A stretch of DNA of 13,322 nucleotides, from the NCBI GenBank assembly GCA_015499985.1, contig JAAAUF010000290.1, positions 1-13,322 on the forward strand, written 5' to 3'. Under the pieces are notes generated by a model that was given only the letters and a program-made list of their open reading frames with translations, did no database searches and had not been told where the DNA came from. How positions within the stretch are numbered: position 1 is the first letter of the stretch; each line of letters begins with the position of its first letter. The position numbers and the translations under genes are program-made. This document shows positions 7,093 to 13,322 of this stretch, piece by piece. The DNA comes from Haplosporangium gracile. Its lineage: Eukaryota > Mortierellomycota > Mortierellomycetes > Mortierellales > Mortierellaceae.

Positions 7093-8693
7093 GCTGGTCT
7101 TCCTCCTCATCCGAGGAATCGAGGGCGGAGAATCGACCAGGGATCACGCGGATATTGCGCTTCATTTTGGGCCGCATCTTCGCGTCTTGGATGCTTTGAA
7201 TGGGTGGGGGATCTTTAGACTCCGGAGTAGGCAGCCGTTCTACTTTCCTCTCGCCAAGCTTTGAGGCCACTCGCTGTTCGCATTCATGACGCAGAGGCAA
7301 GGAGAGTCTACGCTGGTATTTCTTCCAGACGAGGCTCTCTTCCTTGTCGTCCTCGACACCAGCGACAACATCTGTACGGTTCGAGTGAGCTTCTCGTTGA
7401 CAATGACGTCGTTTGCTACGGACGTGGGCTAAAGAAACAGCGGTAGTTAGGCTAGCCTGCTCATGTTCCCGCCCTAAAGACGACTCCGCTATTTGGGTTC
7501 TTTGGCTGAGCGAATTTTTCCTGAGCTGCTGCTGGCGAGGGGGCTAATAGAAAAATTGATGATCAAGGACAGTATTAGTTAATATGCATATCGAGCCTAT
7601 CTGAACATTATAACGCGTCGTTCTTTGTACACGACTGCAAAAAAAAACACTTACATGATCGAGGTTAGCGTGGCGAAGAAAATTCATAAAGAACAAATGT
7701 GTAAGTATCAATCCAGAACAAAGAACACTGCTGGATGTCTACTTGTAACGTCAAAAGTAAATACCTGTTGCCGCTTACTCATGATCATGTTGATCTCGCA
7801 AGGAGATAACGGAACATCTACGCAAAAGAAAGGAGACAGAAAAGTTTTGAACTTTACGGTCAGTCTTCAGGTGGAGGATGTGTACACGAAAAAAGACCCA
7901 GCAATTGGCTCGAACAACGAAGTAAGCTTACTCGTATAGACTCCTTTGGTACCAGTATTGGCGCTCTGGACAATGACCTCTCGGTTTGCAGACTCGCTTG
8001 TCCCCTCAGGCTGTAGTAACATTAGATGAATGGCTTCACGTTAGCCTTGGTGAGCCTGATAGCGTAGTTGAACTTGTCAAGAAGTATGGTATGTCCTGAT
8101 TGCCAATGCAATATCTCTTACTTGTGGTGGGATCGGGACTCCTTTGAGGCTGTCTCTTAACTCGCGGCGCAGTCTCATCCGTCGTTCGATTCTGGCTGGC
8201 GTCATTGCAACAGCAAGCTCGTCGAATGAATATTGCTAATGCAAAAAAGAGGGAAAATGATGGCGGTGAGTAAAGTCTGTGGCCAGTCACAACGCATTGA
8301 TCGTTCAGATGCAAGCCTTGGTTTTCAGGTCAAAGCACAAAAATGTGGTCGCGTTCGCGTATTATGGTTGAATGTGGACGTATGTGGGAGCATTTGGTTC
8401 GTGCGTGATTTTTTTCTCTTTACCTGACCAGCTTCGGTAGCCTGATAGTCGGTGAGGGATGGGTACTTATTGCTATGTTCACAGTTATTCATCCCAGTGG
8501 GCGTGGTCTCGTGGGAATCGCGCTCCCCTCCCTGTCGAGTTTCGATGCTGAGCACGGGTGATCGAATGCCTCTCTCAGCACTACTTGTAGATTTCGGAAG
8601 GGAAGAGGTCGTGTCCAGATCAATAGGGGTCGACTGTGGAGACCAGAGCCACGATACAGGGTTGCTGACGAATGACTTTATCTTTTCTGACCA
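7073..8693 (-). CDS. Five-exon gene of unknown function, probably nuclear; 5' end missing
   Basis: I do not recognise it. Exons: complement(join(7073 or 7093..7543, 7765..7817, 7932..8010, 8122..8235, 8424..8693)). All four junctions have GT/AG ends, compatible phases and open frames; branch points CTAAC (intron 8011-8121) and TAACTAAT (intron ending 7544) are visible. The protein is hydrophilic and low in complexity. Exon 8424-8693 opens with KIKSFVSNPVSWLWSPQ, a possible amphipathic helix, then Ser/Thr-rich sequence. Exon 8122-8235 encodes an Arg-rich helix (MTPARIERRMRLRREL). The last exon has Gln/Arg-rich sequence, VWKKYQRRLSLPLRHE, and a basic stretch followed by ALDSSDEEED. There is no start codon before 8693 in this frame, so an upstream exon is missing from the model. 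It may end at TGA 7055-7057 or be fused to the CRN exons. Confidence 0.6.
7544..7764 (-). other. Long intron with possible cassette exon
   Basis: Joining 7765 to 7543 directly is phase-correct (221-nt intron). Inside it lies an open 33-nt segment, 7655-7687, starting with ATG and ending at a strong donor CAT|GTAAGT with correct phase to 7543. A T-run acceptor TTTTTTTTGCAG at 7638 follows a CTAAC branch point. These could give an alternative first exon or alternative splicing; nothing in the sequence decides it. Confidence 0.35.
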
Positions 8694-8744
8694 CTAGGAA
8701 GCAGCAAAGAAAGGAGCAACAAAGAAAATGTAGAAGTTAAAGAA

Positions 8745-9071
8745 TTATCTTTTAGCTTTTAAGCTCTCATTAATGTTGTAAGAGTAGCCACTGCGGTAGT
8801 GGAATGGCACAAGTGGAATGAATGCATTGTATGAGTGTCCATCCATTGACTCCCATGCACAATTAGCAGTCTTTTTGTTTTTTTGTACGACAATGAAAGG
8901 CGTACTTTCTTTTTGCTTTGCGTCTGTGTCTGTTCCTGCGACTTCTCTTGTACTTGTGATTCCTGTGCTTGTTGAGTGCAGTGTCGAGAGTTGATGCTCT
9001 TCTGATGGTTGAGATTGCTGATGAGGACGAGCATAAGGTTGCTGTCCCAAGTTGCTTTTTGACGTTTTCAT
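8745..9071 (-). CDS. Candidate first exon or small ORF upstream of the unknown gene
   Basis: From the ATG at 9071 a frame of 108 residues runs to TAA at 8745. It is Gln/Ser/Thr/Lys-rich (GQQPYARPHQQSQPSEEHQ), then AWESMDGHSYNAFIPLVPF near the end. A pyrimidine-rich leader ending CTTTTCAG lies just upstream (about 9117-9160). I could not find a convincing donor joining it in phase to the exon at 8693. The best spot, GCA|GTGGCT near 8790, is weak and would fit only another frame or the alternative acceptor GGTCAG at about 8687. It may be the start of the downstream gene, a separate small gene, or noncoding. Confidence 0.3.
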   Translation of the reverse strand: MKTSKSNLGQQPYARPHQQSQPSEEHQLSTLHSTSTGITSTREVAGTDTDAKQKESTPFIVVQKNKKTANCAWESMDGHSYNAFIPLVPFHYRSGYSYNINESLKAKR

Positions 9072-9221
9072 GTTTTCTTGTGGCAAAAGTGAAGGCTGTT
9101 GTTTTTTGTTGTTGCTCCTGAAAAGGAGAAGAAAGGAAAAAGAAAAGAAAAGCGTAAGGACGAAGAAAGCAAAAAATAATGGCAATTTATGGCTCAGGCT
9201 TATCAAAAAATCTAAACCTCC

Positions 9222-9230
9222 AGCCAATCA
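9222..9230 (+). promoter_or_regulatory. CCAAT box
   Basis: AGCCAATCA lies between the end of the fumarate reductase gene and the minus-strand unknown gene, about 155 nt upstream of the ATG at 9071. CCAAT boxes bound by the HAP/NF-Y complex act in either orientation. No good TATA box accompanies it. Confidence 0.4.
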
Positions 9231-9370
9231 GATTGCGCGTTTTTCTAAGGGTTCTCCACGGATGTTTAATTTTCGACAAAGGCGTTCTCTGTGCGTGCGA
9301 ATATGCGAGCGACAAAGAAGGAACGAATGATGTGCAATGGGAAAAGCATATAATAATCAATAAGTTTGGT

Positions 9371-9376
9371 TTTATT
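9371..9376 (-). terminator. Poly(A) signal of the fumarate reductase gene
   Basis: AATAAA on the minus strand, about 117 nt after the stop codon at 9493, within an A-rich context (CAAAAATAAAACC). Confidence 0.6.
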
Positions 9377-11389
9377 TTTGACTGTAAATGAAAGGGTAGG
9401 TAACGGGGGTTTTTTTACAAGGTGGAAGGCAAACACAGCAAATCTTCACATTTTATCTCACTCTGTACACAATGATACACTCCCGAGACGATTTAGATTT
9501 TGGAAGGACGAGCAGGCAGGCTGTTGTTATCGAGGACACCGATCAAGGATTCGGGTGCATACTTCTCAACAACATCGGGCTTGTGCAACATGTTGAACTC
9601 CTCGGTAGCATCGCGACCAGCAAAGAGCAAAATGGCCTTCTTTCCGCCGGGGTGATCGGGTAAGAACGTGGTTACATCCAGAACCTGACCGTTAACGATG
9701 ACCCAGCAGTCCTCGGGAGTGTTATGCTTGGCAACCTCAGCAGCGGAGATCGAGCGCAACTTTGTTGGTTCAGCAGCAGTGGTGGCGGGCGCAGAGGGGG
9801 CGGTCACAACGGGGGCAGTACCGGCAGCAGCACCCCAGCTGATCTCCAAGTTGATCTTCTGGTTGCTTGGGTCAACAGTGACGGAGGTAGTGAATCCACC
9901 GGGAAGAGAAATCGATTGAGCCTGAGCAGCCTTGGCACCAGATCCAATGACAGGGTTGCCCTTGACATAGCTCGAGACGGAGTCACCGGCGGTACGCACA
10001 TCTCTCCAGCAGCGAACAAACCGGGGATCTTCTGGTCGGAGGTATCCTTGATGCTGGCCTCATCAGTAATATCAACTCCTCCCTATCACAATCGAAAAGA
10101 ACATAGTATCAAATGGTATCATTGGTTAAAACACAAGTACAAATGAGATGGATAACAGCTCTAACAAGTCAAAGAAGATGAGAAACTACTTCTTACCATG
10201 GTGTAGTGAAGGACGGGGGCCATCTGGGCGACATGGAAGTCCTGATCCATCTTGATAGGATAGTTGTGGAAGTACTTCTTGCCCCAGGGATCCTTAGCGT
10301 TACCGGCAGCGATCTGGTTGTACTCGTCAAAGGTCTTCTGGAGCTCCGAGGGAGGGATGCCAATCTCCTTGGCCAACTCCTCTCCGTTCTTAAAGTGCTT
10401 CATCAAGCCGCGACCGACGTAGTGCTTGCAATGCCACTCGATCTCTTTGGAGGCAGCAGTGTTAAGGACCAGGCGGATGGGGAACTTGTTCTCCCACATC
10501 ATACCAGTAACGTAGTCACGATGACCAAGCTCATCACAGAAGCGCTTGCCGTCGGCCTGCAACAACAGACCACCGACACCGCGGAGGGCCTCTGCAGCCA
10601 AGAACTTGACCTTGGCATCGGGCTCACGGGGATCGACCAAACCGGTAGGGTGAACCTGAACCTTTTCCATGTTGATGGTCTTGCCTCCAATGGCGAGGGA
10701 CATCTTGATACCATCTCCAGTAGTGTGGTCACCGTTAGTCGTAGGCAAGTCCCAGAGATCAGGACGGTACTATTAGTTAAATGAAGGAAGAAGCACGGTG
10801 TTAGTTACGTTGGTCAATTGAATGTTGAGCAAGGACATAGGTGAAGCACAGAAGGCAGCATGCCAAGTGAAGTAGGCAATACACAATAAACCACGTCAAA
10901 GAAAGAAAAGAAATCAGAAGAGGATAGGTACCTGCTTGAGGAGGGAGTCGCTGGAGAAATCGGCGGCGTATCCACCGGTGGCCAAGACAACGGGGCCCCA
11001 GGCCTTGATCTTGTTGCCGGGCTGGTTGAGGTGCTCGTACTCGACACCAACGACGGCGCCGTTCTCCTTGATGAGATTGGTGACGCGGGCCTTCTTGATA
11101 AGCTTGACGCGGTCTGGCTGGGAGACGGAGAGGTCCTCAATGGTCTCCATGAGGGCGTAAGTGATGGTCATGCCGGGCATCTTTTCCTTACCACGATGGG
11201 TTCTGGGGAAGGAGTGTCCTCCGAGACGGGAGACGAGCGAAAGATCGAGCTTGAACTTCTCCTGGAGCCACTCGACGGCAGAGGCAGAACGACCGGTGAG
11301 GACCTTGACTAGGTCGGGGCGGAGCATGTCACGAGCAGATCTGGCGGTGTCGTCGTAGAAAGCCTCGACCGAATCCTTAATGCCAAGCT

Positions 11390-12223
11390 CTATGTACAAG
11401 AAAGGGGCGTGAGAAGAAGAGTAAGGAGGTTGAGTGAGGAGGTTGAGTGAGGAGTGATCATATTTCATTGGATCATCAAACCATCACAAATTCGACACTG
11501 TGTGGATGCATTCTCCATATGGATGCATAATAATGTACTCCTCTTGGAAAAGGGAGAGGGATGAGATGCATGTGTCAATGGACAGTCACAGGAGTGAAAA
11601 GGGAACAAGGTGATTTCGGACCTCATGTCCGAAGTGGTGAACACAATTTGCATGGGATTAGTGCAGAGACAACTTCTCCACAAAAAAAATTATTCGACAG
11701 AAAGAAAAAGAGAACTCAACGTGTCGACTCCGACAGCCAAAAAAAAAGAGTTTGTGTGGAGAAGGGAAGGAGGGAACAGGAGAAGGAGCGAAAGTCGCGT
11801 ATGGTCGTAGTCATCCTTCACTCTATAGTCATTCACACCATTTGCATCTCCACTTTCTTGTTCATTCTCATCCCTACTCCAAGAAACTCATTCCTGTTCA
11901 CCATCGCTCGCTTGCTCAGGAGAAAAAAACGAGGAAAAGCACGCGCTAAATAAACGCGCCTCCGGACTTGTTTGTCAACTGAAACCACTCTTGCAGCAAG
12001 CTCCAAGAAGAGAGAGCAGCCAGTACCAAAACGGGCGTCTCCCGAGTACGCTCCCTTATATCATATATTAGACTCGTAGAGGTGATCGGGCGAGGAGGAG
12101 TGGTATGAACGAGAGGCCGACAAGAATGACAACACGAGAAAAGAGAAAAGGAGGAAAGGATGTCCGTGTGAACCCTGTATGCGAGTAATATGTGCGTGTG
12201 AGAAAGACGAAGAATAGACTTAC
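11390..12223 (-). other. 834-nt first intron of the fumarate reductase gene
   Basis: Donor ATCC|GTAAGT and acceptor GTACATAG join residues TKTQI to LGIKDS, matching family alignments without a missing exon. Other introns in the window are roughly 80-230 nt. It contains a 13-bp tandem repeat and purine/pyrimidine-rich tracts. An in-frame ATG at 11468 runs into exon 2 but would lack the Rossmann motif. Confidence 0.8.
11425..11454 (+). repeat. 13-bp tandem repeat GGAGGTTGAGTGA, two exact copies plus a part
   Basis: Exact copies at 11425-11437 and 11438-11450, then GGAG. It lies inside the first fumarate reductase intron, 36 nt upstream of the exon 2 acceptor. Confidence 0.8.
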
Positions 12224-12414
12224 GGATCTGGGTCTTGGTGAGGGCGCCGTTGATGCCAGAGGTGGCCTTGGTTGAGTTTCCGCCAAAGAAGGCGTTCTTG
12301 TCGATGACGAGGACGTTGAGGCCATGTTCGAGAACGGTGTGGGCAGCGCTGAGACCGGAGAGACCGCCTCCGACGACGATGATTTGGTTTGCCATGGTTT
12401 TATTTATGTAAGTG

Positions 12415-12500
12415 AGGATAAAAGGGGAGGAGGGGGGAGTGTGTAAGGGTACTGAAGAAGAAGGAAAGAAGAAGAAAGAAAAGAAGTGAAAAGGGAGGTT
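12415..12500 (-). promoter_or_regulatory. Pyrimidine-rich leader of the fumarate reductase gene
   Basis: On the minus strand this is almost pure C/T with few interruptions. It lies between the TATA-like box and the ATG. CT-rich tracts just upstream of the start are common in well-expressed filamentous fungal genes. Confidence 0.5.
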
Positions 12501-12512
12501 GAAGCGTTCCCT

Positions 12513-12520
12513 TATTTAAA
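12513..12520 (-). promoter_or_regulatory. TATA-like box of the fumarate reductase gene
   Basis: The minus strand reads CCTTTAAATAAGG, about 118-125 nt upstream of the ATG at 12395. The distance resembles the other TATA-ATG distances in this window. Confidence 0.45.
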
Positions 12521-12707
12521 GGGGCGCCTTTGTTGACGAACTGATGGAGACACGGACACAGAGACAAAAAAGACTTACACATTTGAGACAACACATCCAT
12601 GGGATTGTTGTTGTCATGCCATGTTCCTCTCTTCCAATTGTGATGTTTTATCCGAGGTGCAGCAGAGACAGCAGCGAGCAGCACAAACAGGGAACAGAGG
12701 ACAGGGG

Positions 12708-12724
12708 CACACACACACACACAC
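12708..12724 (+). repeat. (CA)n microsatellite
   Basis: Seventeen bases of uninterrupted CA dinucleotides upstream of the fumarate reductase promoter. Confidence 0.95.
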
Positions 12725-12979
12725 TCACTTACATCCATGATCAAAACACCATGCCCACAGCCATCTTTCTGATCTCTTCTTGTTCCTTCCTTTCGCCCTT
12801 GTGTTTCCCTTTTTTTTCTTTCTTTTTCTTTCATTCCCTCAAACACCAAACAAAAACCACCCACCGAGCTTGACACCGTTCTAGTAGTCAACGTGCACTC
12901 GTCTATGAATGAATGAACTACATACTCTGTGGAAAATAATACACTCGGACCAGCTGGACAGTTAACTCCGGCACCTTAT

Positions 12980-12994
12980 GTGAATAGTATTCAC
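12980..12994. promoter_or_regulatory. Perfect palindrome GTGAATA-G-TATTCAC
   Basis: Seven-base arms with a one-base centre. It may be a dimeric transcription factor site. No known factor is assigned. Confidence 0.4.
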
Positions 12995-12999
12995 ACCTT

Positions 13000-13049
13000 C
13001 GGATTTGTTACCTCCGAGGCAGTTCCTTTTCTAACATATTCGGACTCCG
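13000..13049. promoter_or_regulatory. Two candidate Zn2Cys6-type sites (CGG-N11-CCG and CGG-N3-CCG)
   Basis: CGG at 13000 and CCG at 13014-13016 are spaced by 11 bases, the spacing of Gal4-type sites. CGGACTCCG lies at 13041-13049. Such motifs can occur by chance. They lie some 600 nt upstream of the fumarate reductase start and could equally serve a gene beyond the window. Confidence 0.3.
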
Positions 13050-13229
13050 TGGATTGGGTGGGTGGCCGAAGCAAAAGAATAAAATTAGGGCGTGAGAGAT
13101 GGGAACCCCCTCTCGTCTTTCTCTGCTCGTATTTGTCAAGCTTTTCTGCACGTACCGTACTAGCCCCTACTATTATCCAGCGTCAGAGTCTCTCATCCTA
13201 TGCATTCACATGCTTCTGGCCATCTCGCT

Positions 13230-13276
13230 TTTTTTTTTTTTTTTTCTTCTTTTTTTTTTTCTTCTTAATTTTTTTT
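13230..13276 (+). repeat. Poly-T rich tract
   Basis: Long T runs broken only by TCTTC and CTTCTTAA. Low-complexity sequence near the window edge. Confidence 0.9.
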
Positions 13277-13322
13277 TAGGGGGGATAGCCTTTTTTGGTA
13301 GCCCTGTTTCCTGATAAAAAAA

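Larger units (their letters stand above)
9493..12395 (-). pseudogene. osm1: OSM1/FRD1-type fumarate reductase with cytochrome b5 domain, frame broken near 9996
   Basis: FAD flavoprotein of the soluble fungal fumarate reductase family, which reduces fumarate to succinate and reoxidises reduced cofactors under low oxygen. Exons: complement(join(9493..10082, 10197..10769, 10932..11389, 12224..12395)), GT/AG introns, phases correct. Start context ACCATGG. Exon 1 has the FAD Rossmann motif GGGLSGL and GGNSTKATSGING. Exon 3 carries QVHPTG and GGLLLQADGKRF. The last exon gives IPGLFAAGE, then the frame is lost: at about 9994-10001 the reading must shift (GAGATGTGC to CGTACC) to reach AGDSVSS. The conserved FAD-binding segment around HGANRLGG is absent; I infer a deletion of about 64 nt from family knowledge. 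Downstream the other frame is intact: an Ala/Pro linker and a cytochrome b5 domain with heme histidines in DHPGG and MLHKPD. This is either a recent null allele or an assembly or sequencing deletion; everything else is clean. Confidence 0.85.
12525..13322. other. Upstream intergenic region without a supported gene
   Basis: No open frame here looks like protein. It holds a CA microsatellite, T/C-rich tracts (12807-12840 and 13230-13276), a perfect palindrome, and CGG/CCG inverted motifs. GTAAG-like sites at about 12573 and 12728 on the minus strand could be donors of 5' UTR introns, but nothing confirms this. Confidence 0.5.

Noticed and set aside
7625..7939. Plus-strand 104-codon frame
   Set aside because: It lies over introns and exons of the minus-strand gene, whose phase-consistent splice sites are stronger evidence.
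8745..9227. Minus-strand frame with an apparent hydrophobic membrane segment at its start
   Set aside because: It begins at TTG, and the hydrophobic part comes from a pyrimidine-rich tract ending in CTTTTCAG, which looks like leader or intron sequence. Only the part from the ATG at 9071 is kept as a weak candidate.
9698..11358. Long plus-strand open frames opposite the fumarate reductase exons
   Set aside because: They are antisense shadows of GC-richer coding exons; the minus-strand frames carry clear family motifs.
11390..11468. Alternative start of the fumarate reductase at the in-frame ATG 11468
   Set aside because: It would run through the intron acceptor and lack the N-terminal FAD-binding motif, so the product would not be functional.
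12400..12891. Minus-strand frame upstream of the fumarate reductase
   Set aside because: It covers the TATA-like box, leader and a CA microsatellite; the composition is low-complexity and no domain is seen.

Overview
The window looks like nuclear DNA of an early-diverging filamentous fungus, most probably Mortierellaceae (Mucoromycota). This is inference: the introns are short with GTAAGT/GTATG-type donors and CTAAC/CTAAT branch points, there is a Crinkler (CRN) protein of the type I know from Mortierella and Rhizophagus, and there is a fumarate reductase with a C-terminal cytochrome b5 domain. No bacterial-style operon, rRNA or tRNA was seen. All gene models below were built by eye from splice sites and reading-frame phase.

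Left third (1-3970): AT-rich, repeat-laden DNA. A promoter plus 5' coding segment exists twice in direct orientation (78-510 and 2512-2938). Copy 1 still has a TATA box and opens a small two-exon gene (366-888). Copy 2 has lost the TATA box and is frameshifted. Between them, on the minus strand, is a compact gene (1636-2354) with TATA box, one intron and poly(A) signal. It encodes a Q/N-rich head joined to a chromovirus-integrase-type tail and chromodomain. Several degenerate tandem arrays follow: poly-T/GAGCAGT units, a 48-bp repeat, an array of exact 63-bp period and an 11-bp repeat. A broken lysine-rich plus-strand reading frame (3471-3965) ends just before the next gene.

Centre (3981-9071, minus strand): six exons (3981-6942) encode an almost complete CRN protein: the end of the header (IHIIVQ motif), a P-loop NTPase and a PD-(D/E)XK-like nuclease with a terminal nuclear localisation signal. 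The first part of the usual CRN header is missing. The only open upstream exons belong to an unrecognised, hydrophilic five-exon gene (7073-8693), and a good phase-matching donor at 7092 would fuse the two in frame. The upstream gene's own first exon is uncertain; a candidate ORF and a CCAAT box lie at 8745-9228.

Right third (9371-13322, minus strand): a five-exon OSM1/FRD1-type fumarate reductase with cytochrome b5 tail (9493-12395), with an unusually long first intron (834 nt), a TATA-like box and a pyrimidine-rich leader. Its frame is broken near 9996, exactly where the conserved C-terminal FAD-binding segment should be. Beyond the promoter (12525-13322) there is no convincing gene, only a CA microsatellite, poly-T runs, a perfect palindrome and two CGG/CCG inverted motifs.

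The genes do not form a pathway. The left and centre read as a repeat- and effector-rich accessory region next to a core metabolic gene.
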